A stretch of 46,710 nucleotides of DNA from a virus, in the IMG/VR virus record IMGVR_UViG_3300035698_035363, positions 1 to 46,710 of that record, one strand, 5' to 3'. The notes beneath the pieces are model-generated. The model ran no database searches. It saw only the letters and a program-made list of their open reading frames with translations, and was not told where the DNA came from. Positions 28,791 through 36,417 of the stretch are shown piece after piece (the stretch's first letter is position 1; each line of letters opens with the position of its first letter). The translations under genes were made by a program, and so were the position numbers.

Positions 28791-30932
28791 TTATCCGCCC
28801 ATCATTTGTGCGACAGTTTCGTTCCTAGCATTGGCTACTGTCAGCAAAGATTGATACAATTCCTCAGCTATATTTCTTTTTTCTGTTTCAGAACCAGCAT
28901 ACAAACCAACACTCACATTAAGAACTAGGCTAGACCCACCACCCGATGATCCCCCTAGACCTGCAGATGTAACTCTTTCACCTGCGTGAGCTGTAATCGG
29001 AACAGGTTGCCCAATAGGACCAGGAACAATACCACCAGTTTGTTTACTAAACATACCTTTAGCACTAGCTATACCGGCATCAATACCTCTTTTTAAAGCA
29101 TCAATAGCCCCATTAATTGCATCTCTAATAGCATTAAACGCTCCTACTATCTTATCTTTAAATCCAACAATAATATTCCAAGCCTCGGATAATTTTGATT
29201 GAAAAGCTTGTTTAAGACTTTGCAGTAAATCTCTTACCTTACCAGGTAGGTCTTGAATAAAACCCATGAATTTACCTACCCACGTTGAGACTTCCCCACT
29301 TACCCAAGCCCATGTAGCTGTTAATTTTTCAATAATAACTCTTTTTACTTCTTCAAAAAACGCAGTTATTTTAGGTGGTAATTCACTAAACCACTTAATT
29401 ACACTCGTCACTAATTGATTAACTTTAGCAATTAACCAATTTGACCCACTATTTACTGTGGCGGGTATCTGTTCCATGAATAAAGAATTGAAGAAAGCCA
29501 TAATTTTATCAGGCAACTCTTGGAACCAGGTAACAATCATTAAAATTAACTCTGGTATTACTACACTTATCCAACCAATAAAGAAACCAATTATAAATGG
29601 AATTTGCTCTAAAAATAATAAATTCAAAAATGCCATTATCCTTTCGGGAAGCATTTGAAACCAAAGTACAATATTATTTACCAGAGTCATTATCGCCGTA
29701 CTCATCCAAAGTGAGAAAGCATCAAATATCGCAGGTATTTGTTCTTGAAATAAAACTCTAAAAAATTCACTAATTCTTCCAGGTAATTCTTGAAACCAAG
29801 TGACTGCATTGGTCACAAAAGTCACAAATGCGTCACCTAAAGTCTGCAAAGCTGGTAATACATCTTCTAACCATACTGCTTTTAATACACCAAATATATC
29901 TCCTAGCCGTACTATTACAGTGCCAAGCCATGCAAATATAGCTATTATCGCTACTACAATACCAAGCGTTGTACCCATTATTACCCCAAGAATAATTAAT
30001 GGAGCTATTAACAAACCAGTAAATGCTCCACCTATAGCCCCTAAAGCTATTTTATTGCCCTCAATAGCCTTGGCTAAACCTAATAACTTAGGAGACAATT
30101 TATCTAATATGCCTAGCAATTTTTCACCATTAGTTTTTAAAAAATCAAACAAACTTCCCTCTCTAATTTCTCCCGCAGAGTTAACTCCCGCAATTTCTGT
30201 AGCTAAAACTGTCATGCTGTCTGTTAAATTCTCAGTAACACCCCCTAAACTTTTAGATTGTTTATCCATTAAGTTAAAAAATGTTCCTCCTTCTAGGGTA
30301 GCTTTTTCTAAAACAGCTCTTACGTCATCGAAGCCTACCTCTCCCGCAGATACCATGTCTTTTATTGCACTTTCAGCCACGCCAAAATGATCGGCTAACA
30401 TAGTAATCATTGGAACACCTGTTTCAGTAAATTGTCTTAATTCTTGTCCTGCTAATTTTCCTTGTGCTTTTACTTGCCCAAAAGCTAGAGTTAATTGTCC
30501 TAATTTATCAGTACCAACACCTGCCGATATGTCACCTAAAATCTTCATCGTATCAATTAAATCCTCAGCTTCAACGCCATAAGCAGCTAATTTCTTAGCA
30601 CTTGTAATAACTCCTGGTAAATCAAAGGGGGTTTTTTTAGCAAAATTAGTTAAATCTTCCAAGATATCTTTAGCTACCTCAGCAGAAGCATAAAATGTTT
30701 CAAAGGCAATTCTATTTTGCTCAAAACTACTTGCTACGGCAACAGTCGCACCAATTGTTTTAAATAAAGCAATTTGAAAAGCTGTTATAGCTATTCCCGC
30801 TGCCACCAAATCTGCTTTATAAGATTGAAAATCTTTACCCGCATTTTTTGCTGAACTACCAACGCCTTTAAGTACCTTAGAGGCATTATCTTTTGCATCG
30901 ATAACTACTTGGACTTGGGTTGTGGCTGCCAT
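28791..30932 (-). CDS. Tape measure protein
   Basis: A 713-aa protein. It begins with a helical, Ala/Lys-rich N-terminus (VQVVIDAKDNASKVLKGV), has the phage TMP_2 segment ASSFEQNRIAFETF...LEDLTNFAKKTPFDLPGV, then a hydrophobic region (GAIGGAFTGLLIAPLIILGVI and following), and four or so tandem repeats of about 50 residues with TWFQELPxxI or IxWFSELPPKI cores. The C-terminus is Gly/Ser-rich. The protein sets tail length; 713 residues predicts a tail of about 100 nm (using the usual ~0.15 nm per residue). Hydrophobic segments may serve in DNA injection. Confidence 0.92.
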   Translation of the reverse strand: MAATTQVQVVIDAKDNASKVLKGVGSSAKNAGKDFQSYKADLVAAGIAITAFQIALFKTIGATVAVASSFEQNRIAFETFYASAEVAKDILEDLTNFAKKTPFDLPGVITSAKKLAAYGVEAEDLIDTMKILGDISAGVGTDKLGQLTLAFGQVKAQGKLAGQELRQFTETGVPMITMLADHFGVAESAIKDMVSAGEVGFDDVRAVLEKATLEGGTFFNLMDKQSKSLGGVTENLTDSMTVLATEIAGVNSAGEIREGSLFDFLKTNGEKLLGILDKLSPKLLGLAKAIEGNKIALGAIGGAFTGLLIAPLIILGVIMGTTLGIVVAIIAIFAWLGTVIVRLGDIFGVLKAVWLEDVLPALQTLGDAFVTFVTNAVTWFQELPGRISEFFRVLFQEQIPAIFDAFSLWMSTAIMTLVNNIVLWFQMLPERIMAFLNLLFLEQIPFIIGFFIGWISVVIPELILMIVTWFQELPDKIMAFFNSLFMEQIPATVNSGSNWLIAKVNQLVTSVIKWFSELPPKITAFFEEVKRVIIEKLTATWAWVSGEVSTWVGKFMGFIQDLPGKVRDLLQSLKQAFQSKLSEAWNIIVGFKDKIVGAFNAIRDAINGAIDALKRGIDAGIASAKGMFSKQTGGIVPGPIGQPVPITAHAGERVTSAGLGGSSGGGSSLVLNVSVGLYAGSETEKRNIAEELYQSLLTVANARNETVAQMMGG

Positions 30933-30959
30933 ATACTAATAATAGCACAAAATGAAGAG

Positions 30960-31139
30960 CTATCTTTTAGATCCACGCCTACCTTTTTTCATAGCCTTAT
31001 TTTCTATTTTACCCCTTATTTTCATAATATATTGATTTGCCATTAAAATATTAAGAGGTTCTTTTAAATATTCCTCGTAACTTAATCCAAACTCTTTTCT
31101 ATATTGAAATTGGCTAATTTTATTTCTAGCCCAGTTCAT
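30960..31139 (-). CDS. Tail assembly chaperone, T-type partner
   Basis: A 59-aa basic protein (MNWARNKISQFQYRKEFG at the start) with EEYLKEPLNILMANQYI, the form of the T part of lambda gpG-GT and related chaperone pairs. Its frame is open upstream to overlap the end of the G-type gene; -1 slippage at CTTAAAG (31187-31193) would fuse the two. Alternatively a GAGG four bases before its ATG allows separate initiation. It lies immediately before the tape measure gene. Confidence 0.7.
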   Translation of the reverse strand: MNWARNKISQFQYRKEFGLSYEEYLKEPLNILMANQYIMKIRGKIENKAMKKGRRGSKR

Positions 31140-31159
31140 GTCCTCGCTATCAAAAATTG

Positions 31160-31522
31160 TTATTTCTCTTTTGGCGTTAAGGATTCCTTTAAGACAACTG
31201 ATTTTATTGGAAGTGATGACTGGGACAAAAAACCGATTACCTCCTGTAATAGCTCAGCGGGTAATTTGCCTAAATCTTCTTTTTTTACCGGAACTTCTTT
31301 TCCATCTTTTATTGCTACCCCATCAACAAAATGATTTCCTAGCAATTCTATAGTTTTTCTAGTAGCTTTATTAACAGCTTTAGCATCTTTTGTGTCAACA
31401 CTAGCCATTTCAGCTATCTCTGTCTCTAGTTCATTTATTGAAATTGGTGAAAAGTTTAAGTAACAATTCTTCCAAGTATCACCGTACTTGGCTAAGGAAA
31501 ATCTTTTATAAATATCAAACAT
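31160..31522 (-). CDS. Tail assembly chaperone, G-type
   Basis: A 120-aa helical protein positioned between tail tube and tape measure, the standard place for the G chaperone that coats the tape measure during tail assembly. It contains ELETEIAEMAS and RKTIELLGNHFVDGVA segments. Its C-terminal codons overlap the open T frame, and CTTAAAG near the end is a possible -1 slip site. Confidence 0.7.
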   Translation of the reverse strand: MFDIYKRFSLAKYGDTWKNCYLNFSPISINELETEIAEMASVDTKDAKAVNKATRKTIELLGNHFVDGVAIKDGKEVPVKKEDLGKLPAELLQEVIGFLSQSSLPIKSVVLKESLTPKEK

Positions 31523-31551
31523 ATAAATTCATATTACCATAAATTAGAAAC

Positions 31552-31582
31552 AAAAAAACAGGGATTTTATTCCCTGTTTTTT
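31552..31582. terminator. Bidirectional Rho-independent terminator
   Basis: A 12- to 13-bp stem (AAAAAACAGGGA/TCCCTGTTTTTT, loop TTTTAT at 31565-31570) with T runs in both directions. On the minus strand it ends the 42-aa gene's transcript before the chaperone pair. The strongest terminator in the window. Confidence 0.9.
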
Positions 31583-31601
31583 ATTTAAAAATAATTTAAT
31601 T

Positions 31602-31730
31602 TTACTTTGCTAATTCTGCTTCAATAATGGCTTTTTTAATGGCAATTTTTAATGCCCATAACCAGCCAAAACTGCAGAGATTGTAAAAATAATATACTAA
31701 GTTTTCACTTAGAGGTACTGATTTTTTCAT
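31602..31730 (-). CDS. 42-aa peptide between tail tube and chaperones
   Basis: A 42-aa protein with strong Shine-Dalgarno (AAAGGAGAG) and its own promoter upstream and a terminator downstream. The sequence is hydrophobic in the middle (YFYNLCSFGWLWALKIAIK), a possible membrane span, with an amphipathic end. It sits as an independent monocistronic unit inside the virion cluster. Role unknown. Confidence 0.65.
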   Translation of the reverse strand: MKKSVPLSENLVYYFYNLCSFGWLWALKIAIKKAIIEAELAK

Positions 31731-31760
31731 GCTCTCCTTTATTAATTTATAATAACCTAT

Positions 31761-31788
31761 ATTATATACTATTTTATACGGATTTCAA
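31761..31788 (-). promoter_or_regulatory. Promoter of the 42-aa gene
   Basis: Minus strand TTGAAA (31783-31788), 16-nt spacer with GTATAAAATAG, TATAAT (31761-31766). Shine-Dalgarno and ATG follow at normal distance. Same class as 15.7 and 16.5 kb promoters, although in the virion cluster. Confidence 0.6.
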
Positions 31789-31795
31789 TATCTAA

Positions 31796-31818
31796 ATAAA
31801 AACCCCCTAAATAGGAGG
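31796..31818 (-). terminator. Terminator after tail tube gene
   Basis: Minus strand CCTCC-TATTTA-GGGGG with a T5 tract (one G-U pair). It lies 27 nt after the tail tube stop codon. Confidence 0.6.
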
Positions 31819-31844
31819 AGTTTATTTTTATAATTTACTAAATT

Positions 31845-32825
31845 TTAATAACTTACTACTTCATTTACTAGGTCACATTTATAAATTATGTCTTGTGAGT
31901 TAGACAAATCATAACTACCTTTAAATGACATAGTCTGCGTAGATATCTCATCATTGTCATGCTCAGGCTCCCAATCAAAGAAGTCTACTTTAGGCATTTG
32001 AATAGTTAAACTTGGATTAGTAGACCCATTACCAATAGTTTCATCAGTATTTACCAGGGCAATTTCCATAGCCCTATTGGTATTAGCTTTCATGTAATCT
32101 TTCCATGTCTCATCCTCATAATTCAATTCTATCTCACCTTCAACTGCTAACTGCCTATTTAAAATATCTTCTGGTTCGGCAGTTCCTAGTACATCATCTA
32201 GGGCAACATTTTTAGAGATAGTTAGTGTAATACTCTTAATTGATACTGCCGTAGCAGCTCCCAATCCAGAAATATCTGAGGCTACTTTAAGATTAATATG
32301 TTTCTTAGTAAACTTAGGCTCGGCTACTGCATCTGGGACTGTTAATCCTGTAGAAGTACCCTTCTTACCCATAAAAGTAGCAGTGTATTTAACCAATTCA
32401 TCTAACTCAGCAACAATTTCTAAACTATCAAGCATTACTAATTTATATAACTCGGTAGTATTTGAATCCGCTACAACAAAAGCTAAAGATTGATGGCTAT
32501 TGGTATTCGCTACTGTAAATGAATGAGTATAAGCTTCATCAGAAACAGTACCAGTAGAAAGAGTACCAAGCATGGCATAAAGAATATAACCAAGCCCATT
32601 AGCTCTTACTTCTCCCTCTAGTTCACCTTGACCATAATTAGTTACAACAAAAGCTTCCTCACTATCTGAAATTTTACCTAATGAGCCAACTGCCCTAGCC
32701 TGGACGATTTTATCGTCAAAGGAAAAACTAATTTTTGGGAGTTGATAAACGGAAGCAGCTCCAGCTCCTCTTACGGACTCTTTACCCACTCCTACATTTA
32801 GTAATCTGCCTATATATTTACTCAT
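31845..32825 (-). CDS. Major tail tube protein
   Basis: A 326-aa protein. It starts MSKYIGRLLNVGVGKES, as siphovirus tube proteins do, and continues in beta-rich style with GELEGEVRANGLGYILYAMLG (a segment typical of the phage tail tube fold), TATFMGKKG in the middle and acidic FDWEPEHDNDE near the end. It has its own leaderless-type promoter and terminator, fitting the highest-expressed tail gene. It follows the head-tail completion genes as expected. Confidence 0.85.
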   Translation of the reverse strand: MSKYIGRLLNVGVGKESVRGAGAASVYQLPKISFSFDDKIVQARAVGSLGKISDSEEAFVVTNYGQGELEGEVRANGLGYILYAMLGTLSTGTVSDEAYTHSFTVANTNSHQSLAFVVADSNTTELYKLVMLDSLEIVAELDELVKYTATFMGKKGTSTGLTVPDAVAEPKFTKKHINLKVASDISGLGAATAVSIKSITLTISKNVALDDVLGTAEPEDILNRQLAVEGEIELNYEDETWKDYMKANTNRAMEIALVNTDETIGNGSTNPSLTIQMPKVDFFDWEPEHDNDEISTQTMSFKGSYDLSNSQDIIYKCDLVNEVVSY

Positions 32826-32834
32826 AGTAACTTC

Positions 32835-32863
32835 ATTATGACTTTAGTAATTTTTATTGTCAA
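32835..32863 (-). promoter_or_regulatory. Promoter abutting tail tube start
   Basis: Minus strand TTGACA (32858-32863), 17-nt spacer, CATAAT (32835-32840), 9 nt before the ATG; no Shine-Dalgarno. Predicts a transcript starting at or next to the ATG. Confidence 0.65.
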
Positions 32864-32868
32864 GTTTT

Positions 32869-33318
32869 TTAAGAGATGTCCACTGATATTCTTATCCTAA
32901 TCTTTATTTCTGCTAATAATAATTCTTCTTCTGGTATTTCTCCCCACCTACCAGGAGTCGCCCAAATATTAATATAAGTATATCTTGATGGTAAATTAAT
33001 TCCAATAATTCTGGTGGCACTAGATTTTAAATCTTCTTGGTCAAATAAATCTAAAACTTTATCCACTACTTCTTCCACAGCTAAAGTGGCATTTTCTATA
33101 TTCTGATCCTTTGTTGTGTCTAAAATATATACATTAAAAGCATAGGTTCTTATGTTTTCTGTAGTCGTTTCATAATCTGCTTCATTTTCAGAGGCAACAA
33201 TATAGGCACTAGGATAAGAATCAAATTTAAGTTTAGGAGCTTTGGAGACTTCTCCTAATTCAGAAATATTAGTTTCTAATAAAGTTTTAATTTGTGGTCT
33301 AATAACTGCCCAAGACAT
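32869..33318 (-). CDS. Tail terminator/completion protein
   Basis: A 149-aa alpha/beta protein immediately upstream of the tail tube and downstream of the HK97-gp10-like protein. Sequence SYPSAYIVASENEADYETTTENIRTYAFNVYI resembles tail-terminator (lambda gpU type) proteins, where a beta strand pair follows the P-x-A-Y motif. Ends IRIRISVDIS. Confidence 0.65.
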   Translation of the reverse strand: MSWAVIRPQIKTLLETNISELGEVSKAPKLKFDSYPSAYIVASENEADYETTTENIRTYAFNVYILDTTKDQNIENATLAVEEVVDKVLDLFDQEDLKSSATRIIGINLPSRYTYINIWATPGRWGEIPEEELLLAEIKIRIRISVDIS

Positions 33319-33320
33319 AA

Positions 33321-33707
33321 TTATTTTATTTTTGATTGTATATGAGCTTCTAGGTTCCCTGCTAATTCTGAGTCAAATCCATCCACTGCACTTCTAGCTC
33401 CCCAAACCATAAAAGGTCTAGCACTCATAAATCTAGTACCCTCATGGACAAATATAGCATAATTAACTTTTCTAGGACCAATTGAAGCTCTTAAATTTCC
33501 CTCAAATACTGGCCTAATACTTCCTCTCATTATTCCTGTGTCAACTGGTGATACTTGCTTAGACTCTCTTTCTATATTAGCAGCTAATATTTTTATTCCT
33601 TTACCAAGTATTTTTTCAGCTTCTATTGAACCAAATTTCTTTTGTAATTGAGCTAGGCTTGGTTTAAAAGTAATTGTTAAAACTGTCTTAGGCACTCTGC
33701 TCCTCAA
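33321..33707 (-). CDS. HK97-gp10-like head-tail protein
   Basis: A 128-aa basic protein. VSPVDTGIMRGSIRPVFEGNLRASIGP followed by YAIFVHEGTRFMSARPFM matches the HK97 gp10/minor tail protein signature (VDTG.LR.S......V...YA..VE.GT). It acts at the head-tail joint or tail completion. Its start overlaps 33688-34005 by 20 nt. Confidence 0.85.
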   Translation of the reverse strand: MRSRVPKTVLTITFKPSLAQLQKKFGSIEAEKILGKGIKILAANIERESKQVSPVDTGIMRGSIRPVFEGNLRASIGPRKVNYAIFVHEGTRFMSARPFMVWGARSAVDGFDSELAGNLEAHIQSKIK

Positions 33708-34005
33708 GTATTACTTCTAAATGCTGATTAATCCCGTATTCCTTTTTGACAAGTTCTCTCACATCATAACGAATCCCATTGTTGTCAACTAATTTATCTT
33801 GCTCTTTAATATCAGAATCTACGGGGAACCAAGCCTTCCATGCCCGTTCTTCCAATATGCCTAGTATTTGCTTTGTTTTGAGGTCTAATGATTGAATATG
33901 CCCTTCTACCGTAGCTGTAGCTGAAAAAGCTCTTTTTCTACCGCTAGTAGCCTTTAAACGGCTAATTACAATGCTTTGGTTAAAGAATCTTCGTATTGTT
34001 GACAT
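33688..34005 (-). CDS. Head-closure/head-tail adaptor protein
   Basis: A 105-aa protein: STIRRFFNQSIVISR start, KQILGILEERAWKAWFPVDSDI in the middle, DNNGIRYDVREL near the end, in the style of phage SPP1 gp16/HK97 gp7-like stopper proteins. Gene order (connector, closure, gp10-like, terminator, tube) supports it. Confidence 0.7.
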   Translation of the reverse strand: MSTIRRFFNQSIVISRLKATSGRKRAFSATATVEGHIQSLDLKTKQILGILEERAWKAWFPVDSDIKEQDKLVDNNGIRYDVRELVKKEYGINQHLEVILEEQSA

Positions 34006-34668
34006 TTATAATTCTAAAGGTGTTAACGGAGCACCAATTTCCATATCCAATCTAACGTATTTATCTAACAAACTTTCTATATCCGCATTTTCAAACATTG
34101 ACTTAGCATAGACTATTCTGTAATCACCAATAGACTCCGATTTAATTCCTGCTCCTCCTTGCCCTCTACCATTAATACTAGCTACTAAAAGCCAAGCAGC
34201 TAATTCAATACTTGCCCCAGATGTGTCAGATAAATATGTTGTTGAATTGTCGTAGTCATATCCAGCAGTATAAGTAACCCTAAAACCATTTCTTGTCCTT
34301 GGGAAAGCCCAACCACCTGCCCCATAAATAATTCCGCCTTCTTCATCAACATGATAATACTGACTATCAACAGTTTCCCATTCGTCCTCATTTAACCCGC
34401 TATTTCTCCTCTGCAAAGTAAAAGTTTCTCCAGATATAACAGGGAAATTACTTAATCCTAAATATTGCCCTCTTTCTGTAGTGTATTCTTCATTAGTATA
34501 ATCCGTTTTCTTTACTGTATACCCAAGATAATTCTCAATAAAAGAAGTTACAGCATTAATTTGATTTTCCAAAAGAATTTCAGCAGTACTACTACTTGCG
34601 GGAGTAGAAATACCTATAAAGGCAGACGCCCTAGCTACTGTGGTTAAAGCATTTGAAAGTAATGACAT
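34006..34668 (-). CDS. Head-tail connector protein (gp6-like)
   Basis: A 220-aa protein. N-terminal helical ARASAFIGISTPASSSTAEILLENQINAVTSFIENYLGYTV is the phage gp6 head-tail connector pattern (I...S.......INA.S..IE...G), followed by YTAGYDYD and a C-terminal ELAAWLLVASINGRGQGG. It would form the ring below the portal. Confidence 0.82.
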   Translation of the reverse strand: MSLLSNALTTVARASAFIGISTPASSSTAEILLENQINAVTSFIENYLGYTVKKTDYTNEEYTTERGQYLGLSNFPVISGETFTLQRRNSGLNEDEWETVDSQYYHVDEEGGIIYGAGGWAFPRTRNGFRVTYTAGYDYDNSTTYLSDTSGASIELAAWLLVASINGRGQGGAGIKSESIGDYRIVYAKSMFENADIESLLDKYVRLDMEIGAPLTPLEL

Positions 34669-34677
34669 ATAAATCTA

Positions 34678-34893
34678 TTATGCCTTAGTTTTGTATGTTT
34701 GGGAAGTTTTTCTCTTTCGTCTTTTACTCCTTAGTTTTTCCATAACTATCCCAGGAGGAAGCATTTGTCTATGAACATACTCTTTAGGATCTTCTTTATA
34801 TAAAATAGCCTCCTCAGCTTCAATAAGACCATGAGCTATATTAGGAGTTACTAACTTTATTTCCCCAGTTTCAATAATTTTAATTTTTAACAT
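34678..34893 (-). CDS. Small head-associated protein
   Basis: A 71-aa protein with a beta-type N-terminus (KIKIIETGEIKLVTPNIAHGLIEAEEAILY) and a basic tail (KLRSKRRKRKTSQ). It lies between major capsid and connector genes. Short proteins in this position are often head-tail joining parts. Function uncertain. Confidence 0.6.
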   Translation of the reverse strand: MLKIKIIETGEIKLVTPNIAHGLIEAEEAILYKEDPKEYVHRQMLPPGIVMEKLRSKRRKRKTSQTYKTKA

Positions 34894-34896
34894 TTG

Positions 34897-34977
34897 TAGA
34901 AGTTAGAGGAATTGAACCTCCGTAGCAACGTAATATGGCATTCACCTATAAAACCTTGATACTCATCCGGTACTTCC
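34897..34977 (-). tRNA. Degenerate tRNA-like sequence
   Basis: The 3' part has a textbook T-arm (GGAGG-TTCAATT-CCTCT) followed by AACTTCT and A, which pair with GGAAGT at the other end as a 6-bp acceptor stem. The D-arm and anticodon arm are not convincing: the best anticodon arm, around TGCC, would be imperfect, and the total is 81 nt. No encoded CCA. It could be a decayed or unusual tRNA (possibly Gly, GCC) or a tRNA-like mRNA element next to the following gene's ATG. tRNA detection software is needed. Confidence 0.3.
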
Positions 34978-34979
34978 CT

Positions 34980-35065
34980 AAGCCCCCTCTCATATTTCTA
35001 CAAGAGGGGGAAATTATTTCGTAATAATCGTTGTACTTGAGTAGGAGAGTAGTACAAAACTCCCA
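34980..35065 (-). other. Three hairpins downstream of the capsid gene
   Basis: Minus-strand order after the capsid stop: TTGTACT/AGTACAA (7 bp), ATTATT-ACGA-AATAAT (6 bp), CCCCCTCT-TGTAGAAATATG-AGAGGGGG (8 bp). The last is GC-rich, without a T-run. These stems and the tRNA-like sequence fill the capsid-connector gap. May be mRNA processing or stability signals separating abundant capsid mRNA from the connector genes. Confidence 0.55.
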
Positions 35066-35080
35066 TGTCTTCTTTAAGGA

Positions 35081-36325
35081 CTAAACACCAGTAATTTTAG
35101 CAAAGGCAGAAGTTAAAACGGCAGCACCGTCAACTCTTTCCACAGCTTTAATTTCCATAGCATTTCTACGCCAAGCGTCACCGCCTTCCATAGTTGTTCT
35201 AACAGAAATTGTCTGTCTATCACCAATGATGTAGTAACTCCAGTCACCAAAATATAGTTCACTCTGAGCTAAATCGTTCTGCTCATAAAATGGATAACCA
35301 TATACAGTATCGGGAAGTCTGCCAATTTCAGCACCGCCACCTGGACCTGTGCCATCTCTCCAAATATAGTTACCGTTGTTGTCTTTAAGTTGTCTAAGTT
35401 GGGTTTTAACCTTTCTATTTCCAACCCAAGCGGTACTTCTAGATTGAGAGATTCTTTGAGAAACTTTATCCATTACTGCAATTAAGTCATCAAAATTGAA
35501 AGTACCACCGGCAGCAACGCTACCGAGTGTTTCTTGATTGATACCTTTTGGCTGACCACTACCTGACCCTGTAAAGAAAGCTCTATCTTCACCTACTCCA
35601 ATAGCCTCGGCGAACAATTCAGTGATGAACTGGACGAGGTTGATATTAGCATCGGCAATAAGTTGCTCTGATAAAGGCAACAAACAAACTAAATCGTTAG
35701 GTGCTAATGACACCTGACTAAATTCAGCGGAAGTTGTTGACTTAGAAGCATACTCAGCTGTCCAATATGCTGTAGGACGTGCTGTCAAACTGTTGAGTTT
35801 GAGAGTGTCTGTAGACATAGGGATAACTCTTGCGATTTTCCTCATGATAGATACGTCTGGAAGTATTCTCCAGACTTCAGCTTTCAATTCTTCTGGGACC
35901 AAGTAACCACCTTGAGCGTCTGTTCCTTCTACCAAAGCCCTAAGTACCTGTAAGGAATTAGGATCTGCCTTAGAATAAAGCAGTGCTTTGAAAAAAGTTA
36001 CAATTTTTTCGTCCTTGCTGAGAGCTTTTAAATTAGAGGGGTAACTAATTTCTTTCATCCCTGCCCAATTTGTAAAGATTTTATTCTTTATTTCTTTGTT
36101 TAGAGATTTCTTAGTTTCCTCGGCTTTATAACCCTTATTTTCGCTAATAGCATCGGTCAATTTCTTGGCGATACTTTCAGCTAAATCCGCAACGACTGTT
36201 GAGCTCTTAGTTTCTGCTTCGGAGGTTTTAACCTCTTCGACTGGCTTGGACTCGGATGTAGTATCATCCGCCTTCAGTCCATGTTTTGATAAAAGTGCTT
36301 GTAGTTCTTTTTGAAATTCATTCAT
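35081..36325 (-). CDS. Major capsid protein, HK97 fold
   Basis: A 414-aa protein. The N-terminal 110 residues are helical and charged like the delta (scaffold) domain removed by the protease. The capsid core starts near residue 125: TDAQGGYLVPEELKAEVWR, the classic GG.LVP.E signature, then VIPMSTDTLKL, AEFSQVSLAPNDLVCLLPLSEQL, FFTGSGSGQPKGI and the E-loop/P-domain patterns. It follows the protease gene. Upstream leader (36326-36417) has two small hairpins but no clear Shine-Dalgarno. Confidence 0.95.
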   Translation of the reverse strand: MNEFQKELQALLSKHGLKADDTTSESKPVEEVKTSEAETKSSTVVADLAESIAKKLTDAISENKGYKAEETKKSLNKEIKNKIFTNWAGMKEISYPSNLKALSKDEKIVTFFKALLYSKADPNSLQVLRALVEGTDAQGGYLVPEELKAEVWRILPDVSIMRKIARVIPMSTDTLKLNSLTARPTAYWTAEYASKSTTSAEFSQVSLAPNDLVCLLPLSEQLIADANINLVQFITELFAEAIGVGEDRAFFTGSGSGQPKGINQETLGSVAAGGTFNFDDLIAVMDKVSQRISQSRSTAWVGNRKVKTQLRQLKDNNGNYIWRDGTGPGGGAEIGRLPDTVYGYPFYEQNDLAQSELYFGDWSYYIIGDRQTISVRTTMEGGDAWRRNAMEIKAVERVDGAAVLTSAFAKITGV

Positions 36326-36417
36326 AATTTTTTAAATTTTTCATATATCCACACTGTTTAAGTGTTCATGGTTAATAGTAAACTACAAACCATAACTTAG
36401 GATATTGACGATTGTTT

